From the NCBI GenBank assembly GCA_905221605.1, contig CAJNDS010002086.1, forward strand, positions 507,501-571,500: 64,000 nucleotides of DNA, given 5' to 3'. Positions within the stretch are counted from its first letter, which is position 1; each line of letters opens with the position of its first letter. Of the stretch, positions 33,017 through 45,130 are shown in pieces. The notes under the pieces are model-generated. The model was not told where the DNA came from. It did not search any database and saw only the letters and a program-made list of their open reading frames with translations. The translations under genes and the position numbers were made by a program. This DNA is from Symbiodinium natans (Eukaryota; Sar; Dinophyceae; Suessiales; Symbiodiniaceae).

Positions 33017-34719
33017 GAGAGCAGTCAAGTGCTGGCATCTTCGTCAAGAGCACATCTGGCATGAGCACTTGAGGAGCTTACCAAGCCCTGGACCTTGCAC
33101 AGTAGTTTTTTGCATCTTTTCATTGCGGGTCAACTGCTTTTGAAGCGCAACCCTAAACCCTAAACCCTAAACCCTAAACCCTAAACCCTAAACCCTAAAC
33201 CCTAAACCCTAAACCCACACAATGGAACCTCCAGTCGCCGTGCAATAGGACGTCAGCCGGGTCATTGCCGCTACCACTGGCTCGGCCAGCAGCCTCGTAC
33301 CCATCAGGCCGGTTGCCCGGTACGAGCTCCCTAAACCCTAAACCCTAAACCCTAAACCCTAATTGGGATTTAGGGTCCAGGGCCTTCAGGGTCTTCTCTG
33401 CCAGTTGGGTTGCAAGAGAGGGCTGGGGGGTGGGAGATCTTCGACTAGAGTGTTGAGCTTTTGTTTCTAAATAAGTATCACCCCAGTCGGCTAGGCATAC
33501 GTGGATTTGGGGCCAAAGCTGTTTCTGACAAGCATCTGCTGATGCCTATGTGAAGTTGAGCTGTGCCTGTATTGATCTTGCCTGTGAAATGATAGCGCGT
33601 GCATGCAGACTAAAGCTTCTTGAGGCTTTGGGTCCTTTGTGGCCTGGGTGGCAGACTGTAAACCCCCTAACCACCCCCCCCTCCCCCTAAACACCCCCAT
33701 AACCCTGCCTTGTGACTGGGGCTCCGCTCTCGTACATGGCAGGTTCGCCTTCGAGCAGAAGCTGGCCGGGGGGGGTGGGTGGGTGGTGGGGAAGGGTCTT
33801 CTGGGCATTTTAGAGCGAGGTCACCCGAGGTCAACCGAAAATAGTGGACGACTTTGACCTGAACTGACACTAAGTCAGGCGACGGGGCAACTTGCGTTCC
33901 AACTGTCCTAATTATAAACCCTAAACCCTAAACCAAAAATCCTTCGTTTTTCTTGGTATTGAAGTCCTCGCCTCGCCTGCATCACGAGGAACCTCCCGAG
34001 ACTTGCCGGTATACCTCCAAATCCACTACCGGATTGTAGGGTTCCCCGACTACTCCCTAAGCTTCCCTACATTTAGGGTTTAGGGTTTAGGGTTTAGGGT
34101 TTAGGGTTTAGGGTTTAGGGTTTAGGGTTTAGGGTTTAGGAACCCCCTCTCTTAAGAACCCTATAACTAACCGACAGTTGACGTAAGGCAGGTTACGGCA
34201 GGCTCACAAAGCCAGCAGGTGAAGAACCCTGAAACCTCCTCCCTAAACCCTAAACCCTAAACCCTCAACCGCAAGCCCCCCCCACTCCCCCATCTTCCCC
34301 CCTTCTGAGCTGCCAAGCCTAAGGTGCAGAGCCAAAGAATTATAGGAGTCGGAAACAATACTAATAGTATTAGTATCCCGAACCTGAAGCCCAAAAAGGA
34401 AGATCCGAGTGGTAGCAAGGCCCTGCCGCCCCGCAGGAGAAGGAAGCCCTAAACCCTAAACCCTACAACGCGCCGCCTGGCCCATAGGAGAAGGATGCAG
34501 GCGCTGAAGCAGTGGTCACGGAGCCGAGATTCATGCTTGAGGGTATAATAGAGGGTAAGAATTTGAATAGGGTTTTGGGCTTCGGGTTTAGGGTTTTGCG
34601 GGTTATTTAGAGCATAATTGTATATGGACCATAAGGGAATACTACTATGAGTACGTATTCCGACTCCTATATTAGGGTCCCGGGTTGCTCCAAATGGAGT
34701 CAAGGGCTTCCTAGGTCTT

Positions 34720-35126
34720 GGGGAACCTACAGGACCTACAGGAGCTTCAGGAGAAAGATTCAAGATGACCTTCACGCTGGCTACCCGTTTCGCAACAGCT
34801 CCCCATCGACTTCACAAGTCCCTCATGTCACGCAAGGCTACGTGGCCACAGCAAACATAAGTTTGCCAAGCTCGGTTTCCCTGTCAGCGACGGTGGTGAA
34901 AGACTTGCTTCTCGAAAGTGCCAGGGGTTGGCTGCAATCATATTGTAAGGGGAGCGACACAGATGATTCTGACCCAGAAGGGGGGGCGCAAAGCTTTGAA
35001 CAAGTTTCATGGGCCTCGTTACTGCGGATGTTAAAGAACGGTGTCTCAGCGATTTGCAAGAAAGGGGCGAGTCATGTGCCCTTCGTTCTGTGTTTGTCTG
35101 TCGCTGTGTGTGTGTGTGTTCGTTAA
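34720..35126 (+). CDS. Probable exon, unknown family
   Basis: A long open frame with protein-like segments: SLSATVVKDLLLESARGWLQ, SYCKGSDTDDSDPEGGAQSF and EQVSWASLLRMLKNGVSAIC. An acidic patch sits between two helical stretches. The 3' end runs into a short GT repeat, so the last residues are doubtful. The start is not defined; the upstream 80 bases resemble a decayed TIR hairpin. Confidence 0.4.
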
Positions 35127-35300
35127 GCCATTGTTAAGCCTCTTCTAGGTTTCCATGACCAATGAACATGAACAAACCTCGCGGCGTCCGAGGTCGCTTC
35201 ACAAAGCGCTTCTGGTCTAGAGCTTAGCAGCCAGCTGTTGCTGAATCTTGGGGCCATATCCAAAGGTGTCGCAATGGCAATCAAGCTTCTGAGTTCGGAG

Positions 35301-35363
35301 GGTCAGATTTGTGTTGGAGTGCGAGGATGTTTGCCTCTCTAGAAGCTTGGAAAAGCATGCCAG
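35301..35363 (+). CDS. Small exon ending at a telomeric donor
   Basis: After TTCTGAGTTCGGAG the frame VRFVLECEDVCLSRSLEKHA ends at GTTTAGGG (35364). The region just upstream is open in another frame (LGAISKGVAMAIKLLSSE), so the exact exon edges are uncertain. Confidence 0.32.
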
Positions 35364-35906
35364 GTTTAGGGTTTAGGGTTTAGGGTTTAGGGTTTAGGGT
35401 TTAGGGTTTAGGGTTTAGGGTTTAGGGTTTAGGGAAGGTTAAGGCACCTCCCTGGCTGAGGGCAGCTTTGGGGTTAGGGCTGCTCAAATAAGTTAAGCTT
35501 TAAAATTCGAACATCCCCCCGCGCTGGGCGGCTGGGCACTCCGCAGTAGGGCTCATTCCTGTTTGCCCAGAGGCTCGCTGTGCGGACTGTCCGCGTGTGT
35601 GGACGTCCCAGCCCCTGCCCCAGAAAGCTTGACTCATGAGGCGTGCTGGACTGTGACCAACAGGGTGCGAATCCATGCTCCTTGCACCTGATGATGCATT
35701 TTCCAACGGTGCTGCTCTTTTGGATCTTCTGCCAGTTATCTAAATATTTGCGTACTTTCTTCCGGGCTCGGTTTCGAAGAGCACGCAGTATAGCACATAA
35801 TATACAGCACAGCGGCCCCTAGGTCATGCAGCCACTTGTCCATGTTCATGTGCTGCGGAGCTCGGCTAGGTTTGACTTTGCGTTGTAGGCTTGAGAGTGA
35901 GCCATA

Positions 35907-36020
35907 CCAGGATGGGCTATTCTACCCTAAACCCTAAACCCTAAACCCTATGACCCCTTAAAGAGGCACTTTATATGGGTTCATTATGGGAATTATGGGG
36001 GCCTATAGAGCCCATCCTGG
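35907..36020. mobile_element. TIR element family B, copy 3, with telomeric repeats inside
   Basis: 114 bp, flanked by TA. Between the TIRs, at 35924-35949, lie about 3.5 copies of CCCTAAA, not present in the other copies, which accounts for the extra length. Confidence 0.82.
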
Positions 36021-36080
36021 TACTTGTGTCAGGTGCTGACGGCGGCCATGCTGCAGCGGCCTCAAACTTGCCTTTTATCT

Positions 36081-36181
36081 TACTGGCTCAAAACCCAACT
36101 TTTCAATTTTTGGGCTTCTTATAAGGTAGTTTATTCTGAAAGTTTCAACTTTTATTTCCTGGGTTTTTGGGCCAGTAAGTT
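36081..36181. mobile_element. Hairpin element TTACTGGCTCAAAACC
   Basis: 101 bp inverted repeat with ends TTACTGGC and GGCCAGTAA and an internal AAAGTTTC block. Single copy here. Confidence 0.62.
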
Positions 36182-36427
36182 ATTAATCCCCTAAGAGACA
36201 CGGTTTTGGGCTCCTCTCCTCAGAATACGGTCCGAGGCAAGCAAGCAGTTAGGTTCCAATCGTTAGGCCGATTCCATGCGAAATCCGAGCGGCGCAAGCA
36301 ACAATGAGTGCGAGCCATATACAGCTTGTGTTACAGGACGTCTAGAAACGAGAGCCATCACACTGTTGAGCAAGCACCTGAAGGTGCATCTTCCAAAGGG
36401 CAGCAACCAAGGAGCCATGGCCCCTCG

Positions 36428-37006
36428 CCCTAAACCCGAAACCCTCAACCACAAATCCCCAATCCCTAAACCCCTAAACCCTAAAGCCTAAACCGCAAAC
36501 CCCAAACCCTAAACCCTGAACCCTTTGTAAACCCGAAACCCTAAACCCTGAACCCTAAACCTCCTAAACCCAAAACCCCCTAAACCCCTAAACCCCGAAA
36601 CCCCGAAACCCCTAAACCCCTAAACCCCTAAACCCCTAAACCCCTAAACCCCTAAACCCCGAAACCCCTAAACCCCTAAACCCCTAAACCCCTAAACCCC
36701 TAAACCCCCAAACCCCAAACCCTAAACCCTAAACCCTTTGTAAACCCTAAACCCTTTATAAACCCTAAACCCTAAACCCCTAAACCCCTAAACCCGGAGG
36801 TTTCTCGTCGAGCTCGGGAAGGGCTTCGCGCCGCGGCCGCTGGGCCCAGCTCGCGACTCACCGCCATCACCGGGGCAAGGAGGCGCTGTGGAAATGGTTT
36901 AGGGTTTAGGGTTTAGGGTTTAGGGTTTAGGGTTTAGGGTTTAGGGTTTAGGGTTTAGGGTTTAGGGTTTAGGGTTTAGGGTTTAGGGTTTAGGGTTTAG
37001 GGTTTA
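36428..37006. repeat. Telomeric cluster: 8-base CCCCTAAA variant, then a G-rich array
   Basis: 36428-36795 is CCCTAAA grading into more than 15 copies of CCCCTAAA; the exon-like segment 36800-36896 follows; then 36897-37006 is about 15 TTTAGGG units. The clearest convergent pair around an exon. Confidence 0.9.
36800..36896 (+). CDS. Exon between a long C-rich and a long G-rich telomeric array
   Basis: The acceptor AACCCGGAG comes straight out of the array at 36428-36795. FLVELGKGFAPRPLGPARDS plus PPSPGQGGAVEM ends exactly at GTTTAGGG (36897), the start of a 110-base array. Pro/Gly-rich C-terminal half. Confidence 0.38.
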
Positions 37007-37124
37007 TAAGGCAGTGCAGCAGTCCTAGCCGTAAAAAGGGTTGAAAGGGTTTAGGGCTTAGGGCCTGGGGCTTGGGGTTTAGGGTTTAGGGTTTGGGGTT
37101 TTGGAAATCTCCCCCTGACTCTGA

Positions 37125-37216
37125 GTAGGGAATGAGGGAATGAGGGAATGAGGGAATGAGGGCCCTATATATACCGTTTCAGGATGAAATAGGGCCCCAA
37201 GTCCCTCATTCCCTAC
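37125..37216. mobile_element. Hairpin element with an internal 8-base tandem repeat
   Basis: Ends GTAGGGAATGAGGG and CCCTCATTCCCTAC; the left arm carries five AATGAGGG units. Confidence 0.65.
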
Positions 37217-37642
37217 GAAGAACCAGCCAGAATCTTCGCAAGGCGTTCTGCAAGGAGTTTTTTCACATTTTCAAGCTCGCTTGCAGCTTTCAAGAGGAGG
37301 GTTTGGGATGCAGCCGTGATTGTGTGGGGGGGGGGGGGGGGGGGGAGCGCGTATCTTCTGTCTGCTACAGGTGTCGATGTATTCGAGGTGTTTCTCTGCA
37401 CGCTTCTGTTTGCAAGGCTTCATCTTGAGCTTCGTAAGGCTTGGCCCCAATGCCCGAGAGCACTGTAGGGAAAGGGTTTAGGATTCAGGGTTTATAGGGT
37501 TTAGGCGCCTTTGAGGGCAAGTCGCACTGCAGTGCCTCCTCAAAAACGGGTTGATAATTAGGGTTTAGGGAGTCAACCAGAAGACAAGATTTAGACAAGA
37601 GGTATCTCGGCACTTCAAGCCCTGACTCCACTGGGCCTACAG

Positions 37643-37748
37643 CTCCGGCTGGAGGACACGGAGGCGCCGTTTTTGATGGTTTGGAGCATTCGGGGCCAGT
37701 TTCGCCTTCATTTTTGGTATTTGATCGCTCAGACTGGGGAGTGGAGGG
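37643..37748 (+). CDS. Exon ending at a telomeric donor (two open frames)
   Basis: The acceptor CCACTGGGCCTACAG. One frame reads LRLEDTEAPFLMVWSIRGQF and RLHFWYLIAQTGEWR, another AVFDGLEHSGPVSPSFLVFD. Both end at GTTTAGGG (37749). The existence of an exon is more secure than its frame. Confidence 0.33.
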
Positions 37749-38029
37749 GTTTAGGGTTTAGGGTGTAGGGTTTAGGGTTTAGGGTTTAGGGCTTAGGGTT
37801 CTCAACCTACAAACTTTGGATTTGGTTTCTTGCATTGGGCTTGGCAACTTTCCGTGGGGGAGTCCTCTGCTGTAGCTCCATGGAGCAGAGCGAGACGGGT
37901 GGCGAAAAATGAGGTTCTACGAAAATCAGGGGCCCCCAATAATATAGACCCCCAAATATGTAGGATTCCCTCATAACAAGGACCCCAGTAAGGTACCCGT
38001 AACTTCGGAAGCCCCCAAATGCGCCCTCG

Positions 38030-38676
38030 GTGCAGCTCATTCTTTGTTGTGCAGGTAGAGGTGTTGACGCCGGCATCCCAGCTGCCATGATTCGGACGTC
38101 TGCCTTAGAAAGTCAGGAGATCAGGGTGGGTCATATTGTTTTGTTTCCCCTAAAACCTGCAAAGGTTTTCGTGCTTCACAGTAGCCAAAATGCCGTGTCT
38201 GCAGCTTGGCACCATCGGGCCAGCCACAAGCCCTTAATGCAGCAAGCAATGGCAGTTACAGTGAAGCCGGCCAGCCTTTTTACCGCAAGCAGAAGACGCT
38301 TACACGATGACAGAACCTATCAGAACCTACAGTTTGAGGATTTTGGTACTGTTCGATTCCTGACCCTGAACCCCAAGCCCGCATTCGTAATCACGCAGAG
38401 CATGGCCTTCGGAGATCTTATGGGCATAGAGTTGCACAGGGCGCCAACCCGGAGCCTAACACACAACTCTTGAAAGCTCCAGCCGATGTGCGCATTAAGG
38501 AATGCGGCAATTGTCAGCAGAAAAGCATGCTGTACCTGCTTGCTCGCGGTTGCGCAGCTGTCTTTGTTGATCTTGAAAATTCAATAGCTGCCGCCCTCAC
38601 AGCACGGTCATGCACATGTCATGCACCAGCCCTGAACCCACCTGATGCCGCTCCTCAGTTAAATCCTAAACCCTAA
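38030..38676 (+). CDS. Two adjacent open frames, possible exons
   Basis: The first (to TGA at 38471) contains RTYQNLQFEDFGTVRFLTLN and QSMAFGDLMGIELHRAPTR. The second starts by overlapping it and contains KECGNCQQKSMLYLLARGCA then VFVDLENSIAAALTARSC, with a Cys pair. An intron could lie between them. It ends in a C-rich telomeric array at 38663. Confidence 0.3.
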
Positions 38677-38785
38677 ACCCTAAACCCTAAACCCTAAACC
38701 CTATAAACCCTCAACCCTAAGCCCGCTCAGGCCTGGAATGCCCCTTCAGGGCCAGGGTCTTCGCTTGAACATCTCAGCCATGCAG

Positions 38786-38960
38786 GCGTTGATCGGATTT
38801 GCCGGGTGTTCTGGGCCCACGCGAAATACCAGGATGGGCTATTAGGCCTTAACATCCTCATAATGAACCCCTATAAAGGGCCTTTGAAGGGGTTATAGGG
38901 TATAATAGCCCATCCTGGTAGGAGAGTCGGCAAATATTGCCTTTGGGCAGCAATCAGGAA
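38786..38960 (+). CDS. Composite exon with a family B element and GTAAGA donor
   Basis: The acceptor ACATCTCAGCCATGCAG leads to ALIGFAGCSGPTRN. The family B element 38829-38918 follows with a TA duplication. Removing 92 bases (frame-changing) continues as RRVGKYCLWAAIR, ending at AA|GTAAGA, a textbook donor. The strong donor beyond the element supports this frame. Confidence 0.45.
38829..38918. mobile_element. TIR element family B, copy 4
   Basis: 90 bp, flanked by TA, within the composite exon 38786-38960. Confidence 0.85.
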
Positions 38961-39037
38961 GTAAGATTGCGTAGGTGGGGCTCTGAGTGCTTCTGGAGCA
39001 ACAGAAGAAGGAATCTGCCTCGAGTCCCTGTCCCTGT

Positions 39038-39345
39038 CCCCTGCTCCCGCACTCTCTCCCTCTCCCTCTCCCTCTCCCTCTCCCTCTCCCTCTCCCTCTC
39101 CCTCTCCCTCCCTCCTCTCCTCTCCCTCATCCCTCCCCCTCCCCCTCCCCCTCCCCCTCCCCCTCCCCTCCCCCTCCCCTCCCCCAGCCCCCCCCTCCCC
39201 CCCCCTCCCCCTCCCTCCCCCCTCCCCCCCTCCCCCTGCCCCTGCCCTGCCCCTCCCCTCCCCCTTCCCCCTCCCCCTCCCCTCCCCCTCCCCCTCCCTC
39301 TCTCTCTCTCTCTCTCTCTCTTTGTCTTTCTTTTTCTTTTCTTTC
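39038..39345. repeat. Pyrimidine tract (CTCCCT/CCCCT), about 300 bp
   Basis: Almost pure C and T on plus with a few G; it ends in CTCTCT and TTTCTTTT. The long Pro/Leu/Ser or Gly/Glu/Arg frames over it are artefacts. Confidence 0.95.
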
Positions 39346-39852
39346 TCCAATGGGCTAGTGACGTTCTCCAATGGGCTAGTGACTAGACACTTGCGTCGCC
39401 AGGTCTCTAGTTTGGAAGCCCTCCAGTCGCAGTTTGGCGCCTTCTGCCGCCTCGCCTTCGGGAAGTGAGCCCCGCTGAAAGCTAGGCAGCGCACGATGCC
39501 GTCTGGGCGGTGTCTCCATAGGTCCAGCCGTCCGAGTCCAAAGTGGGTGCAACAACAGGCGCCCCGTCTGATGAGCAGCTGCCTTGATAATGACAGCTTG
39601 TTGGGGGCACCCCGCCGGCACGCAAAGTGTTGCACGGAGGCTTTGAAGTTCTGCCATTGCAATTTTACAGCACAGTCTTCAGCTGGAAGGACATTCGCGT
39701 AGTCACTACTAGTTGTAAATAGGAGAAGCTTGTTGCAGGACCTACATGCTTTATAAGGTAGTTATTGTATTGAAGACCATGGGTGCGATCCGACACTCAA
39801 GCCAACTCCCATAAATATGCGGGAAACCGTCAGCCCTGGAACCCTGACCTAG

Positions 39853-40498
39853 AATTCAAACTAGTAGTTGCTTAAGAGCCCAAAAACATTTTTCTTATAA
39901 GGGTAAGATAGGGGTTTTTATCTTTGATTTGTTGAGGGCGCTGAAGCATATGTAGTAGTCAACGAGAGTCAAGCCCTTGATAAACTGCTACTACCCTGTC
40001 CCAGAGCTTGAGGAAGCATACCCGTGCCGTGCCGGGGGGGTGGTCACTGCCAGGAAGAGATCTGTTGTGGCGCTTGGTTCTCCACCCCCACCGAATGGTC
40101 TAAGCGAAAAGCTGGCACTGATCTTCTTCCTGTGCCGGCAAGCCTGCCATGGCCTGTGCCATGGTAGAGAAATCATCGCTTCGCGTAGGGGAAAGTCCCT
40201 GCAGGACGCGTCATGGGAAGGTTATTCAAAGCAGGCAATGGTCGTCAGGTTTTGGGGCGAACCGGGCAGGGTCTCCCCCCCCTCTGGAAAGCCATCAAGT
40301 GACAGGGGGGGCTCTTACAACTTGCGGTGCTATCACCGATCTCTTTTTGGGATTGTGGAGGTTCGTCTCACACAATGCCACACATTGGTCTTGGCTGGCT
40401 TTGGCCTTGGTGTAAGGTTGACTCGTGACTCGTGCCTCCGCAAGCTAACTGCGGCAACTTACAAGTCGGAAGCCTTCGAGGCCCTCAAATCACATAGG
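39853..40498 (+). CDS. Long composite frame between family E and family D elements
   Basis: Starting after CCTGACCTAG, two codons precede the family E element 39860-39958 (duplication TCAA; 103 bases removed). The frame continues for about 180 codons: TRVKPLINCYYPVPELEEAY, PCRAGGVVTARKRSVVAL, GLSEKLALIFFLCRQACHGL and SEAFEALKSHR. It reaches the family D element 40499-40601 (duplication TAGG), after which it stays open for five more codons. Family unknown. It is the longest non-repetitive plus-strand frame in this part of the window. Confidence 0.45.
39860..39958. mobile_element. TIR element family E, copy 4
   Basis: 99 bp, ends diverged (CTAGTAGTTGCTTAAG), flanked by a perfect TCAA duplication. 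Confidence 0.75.
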
Positions 40499-40601
40499 CT
40501 TAGTAGTAGAGTAAGGTAACCTTTAACCTTTTTGGGTTAATATATTCCCCTTATATTCCCAAAGGTTAACCTTTAAAACCCCTAGGTACTGGACAACTGA
40601 G
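40499..40601. mobile_element. TIR element family D, copy 2
   Basis: 103 bp, flanked by a perfect 4-base duplication TAGG; internal sequence nearly identical to copy 3. Confidence 0.8.
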
Positions 40602-40605
40602 TAGG

Positions 40606-42637
40606 ATCATCATGGAAAGCTGAAGACAAGCAATGCCGGTCGGCTAGCAATGGACAGCAGTTTGCCGTGCTGTGTTTGACCACAACTGCGAGACCAACTT
40701 TCACCTCAGACAGCCTTTCATTAGTGGACTTGAGTCACTAGAAGTTGTCGTTGTTATTTTCTGTGCCAGCGCTGGATGGGCAGTCGACACCTATTCTGAT
40801 GTTGTACATCGCTCTTTGCTCTCCTCGCCTCGTCTTTCGGCTTCAGCAAGGACTCCACGCAGTTCTGCCAGTGTAGCAAGCAGAAGGGCATACCGAGAAA
40901 TCAGCAGCCCTGTGACTCACACGGCTTCGCGTGGCTGCATCTGTAGATTTGCGCAATTTTGCTCAGATGCTGTTGCCACCTTGCAGAACAGCATCCAGAT
41001 CACCACGAAGCAAGGGGGCGCACACTCTTGGCTTAGATAGCCTCAGAGGAAATGCATCCATCTTGGGCCTGAGTAGCAAGGCGGTGAAGCACTCCTACCG
41101 GGTCCATCCGGGCACGCCCTAACCCTAAACCCTAAACCCTCAACCCTAAACCCTTTCTCTGGTAAGTTCGCGTGCAAATCCAAACTGCGGCCTTGCACGC
41201 GAATGCCAGAAGCTCAGCGACCGGAGATGTTGGAGATGTATGCAGCGTCCGTGTTTGTCAAGGGGTGATTGTGTGTTCCTTGTGGTCTTTCAAAAAAGGG
41301 ATGTGATGCCTACGAATTTCCTTATGTAATCGCCCCCCCCCCCCCCCCCCCCGCGGCACGCGGCATGGGCCTTAAATTTAGATAACGACCGCTAGACACA
41401 AGCTTCGGTTGTCGGCTCGTCCTGTGTTTTTTCGCCCTGCACATTCAAACACTGATTAACAAAACACCTTGTTCTCTGTTGATGTTTTGGTAGGGCTTAT
41501 TTCTTTTTTGCATTAGGCTGCTCACCTGCAAACGCTGATCAATTTGGGCCGTGCCTGGTGCTGCTTGTGTTCTCAAGGAGTCTCATCCGCAATTGGTGAT
41601 TAACAAACTGGGTCTCTCTTGAATCCAAGATGACGAAGACCTTTCAATATGCAGGCGCCTTTGAGTCATAGGCTACAAAGAATGCCCACCCTCGCCAGTG
41701 AGGCGGTTGCAGAGGGCCCAAACAAGAGGTTGCGACTGGGTCACGGGGGGCGACCTGGGCAGTGAGTCGTCGTTCAACGTGAGCGCGGTGTCCCTGAAAC
41801 CCTGAACCACGTTCCCTGAAAAAGGACACAGGCTAGACGTATCAAGTGAGGCCCGGTACCTGAAGCCTGGAGCATGCACAGTGGCATGCAGCTTTTTCAA
41901 GTGCCCGAGATGGCAGCACACCCCTCTCCCCCCCGGAAGTCATTAAGCGCGCTGCGAAATTTGCACATCGTCGTCGATGCAAGGCGAAGCCACTTGCCGC
42001 GCATGCAGTGCCTTTCTGGCTAATTATGTGGCACGCCGATGACGGTCAGCCTTTTGTAAACCCTGAGCGAAGCACGTCGCCCAGTGTGTTGCCTTCACCC
42101 ATTGCTGTGTATCCATACATCGGTCTGGGACAGAGCTGCTTGCTCCAAATTGGTGTTGTCTAGCCGAACAAGCCCAATGAGCTACCCTAAACCCGAAACC
42201 CTAAACCCTAAACCCTAAACCCTAAACCCTATAAACCCTATAAACCCTATAAACCCTAAACCCACTGACTTGTTCCGAGAAGTTCCTTTGCGCAGCAGCA
42301 CAACTTACATGTCCTCATGTGCAAATGTCGCCGAGCCAAGCCATGCGCATGTTTAGGGTTTAGGGTTTAGGGTTTAGGGTTTATGGTTTATGGTTTAGGG
42401 AGGTGTGCGAGTCTGAGACGCTACTACTGCATCAGCCTTCTGCGCAAGACACTGCTGAGGCGTGATGGTCAACAGTGGCCGTACGCACTGGCCTCGGTTA
42501 GTCAGCATATAGGGCTTACGAGCTGCGGCCCTGGAGGAAGTCGAGACATTTGAGGAGCCCCACAGAGATTCAAACCCTTAACCTTTAAACCCTATAAGGC
42601 TCACATGCCGACCAAAAGATTCTGCATCTAAGGAGGC
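40606..42637. other. Telomere-poor stretch, no firm gene
   Basis: The plus frame 40672-41040 is open for 122 codons with Ser/Ala/Arg-rich content and no domain. A poly-C run lies at 41330, short arrays at 41119 and 42184-42262, and a G-rich array at 42352. Confidence 0.4.
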
Positions 42638-42930
42638 TTGGGCCAGAGTCGACGAGCCATCAGGCGCACGCCTGAGCCTCGAAAGCCTTTGAGCAGCTTG
42701 GAGTTTGCTCGCAGAGACGCTTCGATGATGCATACCTTGGGGGACCAAATGAACCCTAAAATTTTGGGGTCATATACCCAATTACTACTATACTTCCTAT
42801 TAAGGTATATGAACCCTAAGCCCTTTTAGGGTTCATTTCGTCCCCAAGGTATAGGGTTCCTCGAAGGCTGTGTAGCCACGTGTGCCCCAGCCTTCAAGCC
42901 TAGTCAACCCACCCTTCGACCCAAGCCGTT
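42638..42930 (+). CDS. Composite exon with a family C element
   Basis: RTPEPRKPLSSLEFARRDAS and MMH run into the family C element 42735-42849 (perfect TA duplication). Removal continues as IGFLEGCVATCAPAFKPSQP to the telomeric array at 42929. The 117 bases removed leave the frame number unchanged; reading through the element instead reaches a stop. Confidence 0.4.
42735..42849. mobile_element. TIR element family C, copy 4
   Basis: 115 bp, flanked by TA, opposite internal orientation to copy 3. Confidence 0.83.
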
Positions 42931-43200
42931 TAGGGTTTAGGGTTTAGGGTTTAGGGTTTAGGGTTTAGGGTTTAGGGTTTAGGTTTTAGGGTTTAGGAGC
43001 CCTAACCGACGCTTATTAGAGCTTTCAGGGAGCTTCGCATTGTTTGAGCATGTTCGAGCATTTGGGTTTGGAGAGTTCTGTGGTGCAGGCTTCAAGAGTT
43101 TAGGATGTAGGGAGCGCAGCTGTGCAGACCTGGTTGTAAAAGGATGTAGGGAGCGGTGGCCGTGGTGCCAGGCCTCAAGCGCAAAAAAACTTCCCAGCCA

Positions 43201-44292
<1,092 letters not shown>

Positions 44293-44445
44293 CAGCCGGG
44301 CACTTGCCTCAGAGCTCAAACAGTGAAGGGGAAATGTCAGATCTCGTCTGTGTGTCTGGACCGTGAAAGGGACGACCGCTCATAGGAGATAGTACTCTCT
44401 AGAGCGACAACTGGTGCCCAGGGGAGCGCCTATCCGTATCACGAA

Positions 44446-44634
44446 GTGTCGCAGACCGCAAGCCCAGGCAGCGATGGTAGCACCCTGGGTGTTGCAAGGG
44501 TTCCCGGGATGGGTCACTCAGAGGCTGAAGGGGCTGAGCGACAAGGGGTTCTAGATGCTAGGGTTCTGTTGGCATACGGCATACGGTTGCTGAATCAAGC
44601 TCGGCTGTTTGCAGAAGGCCATGCTTACAGTTGA
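44446..44634 (+). CDS. Possible exon next to a family C-like element
   Basis: The open frame ends VLDARVLLAYGIRLLNQARL plus FAEGHAYS and TGA, immediately before the TIR-like element 44633-44725. The C-terminal half is a plausible amphipathic helix. The N-terminal half is Ser/Gly-rich and may be non-coding. Confidence 0.27.
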   Translation: MSQTASPGSDGSTLGVARVPGMGHSEAEGAERQGVLDARVLLAYGIRLLNQARLFAEGHAYS

Positions 44635-44725
44635 TTGGGGTCACATACCCTATACTACCACAACCCCCATTGAAGGCCTATGAACCATGAAACAAGGTCT
44701 CTTGGGGTTCATTCAGTCCCCAAGG
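44633..44725. mobile_element. TIR element family C, copy 5 (left end degraded)
   Basis: About 93 bp; it keeps the CATACCC, ATGAACC and CAGTCCCCAAGG blocks, but the left TIR is worn to ATTGGGGTC. Confidence 0.6.
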
Positions 44726-45130
44726 GAATTCAAAGACGAGTCAGCAACTGCAGCCATTGGCATCCGATTCCGAGCCAGTTGAGCTCATGCTTCGAGTCTG
44801 CATCACCCTCTTGGGTTTAGGGTTTAGGGTTTAGGGTTCAGGGTTTAGAGTTTAGGGTTTAGGGAAAAAGGGTTTAGGCCAAGCCCAAATAAGGGCTTCC
44901 GACATTCTTGGTATCTTAGTAGGGTCCATGTTTGTATGAACCTCTACTTTTTTGGGGGTCCACATTTAGGGGTCCCCTATGTTTCGTAACCCCCCCAAGT
45001 CGCGTTCTTAAAGGGCCCAAGCCTGCCACAGCCAGGCGTAGATTCTCTAGGATCTCCAGATTTTTCGAGATATTGAGGCTCAGGCTTAAGGTTTACCTAC
45101 AGCAACCGGAACCCAAAATAAACAGGGTTC

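Larger units (their letters stand above)
31165..34140. repeat. Run of telomeric arrays in both orientations
   Basis: Arrays at 31165-31238 (C), 31362-31398 (G), 31798-31852 (C), 31975-32055 (G, with TTAGGGG variants), 32638-32697 (G), 33150-33215 (C), 33330-33362 (C) and 34074-34140 (G). Between them are family H and B elements and only short exon-like pieces; 33380-34070 shows nothing convincing. Confidence 0.88.

Noticed and set aside
38871-39662. 263-codon minus frame rich in Glu/Gly/Arg and matching plus Pro/Leu/Ser frames
   Set aside because: A product of the polypyrimidine tract; the flanks alone have no supporting features.
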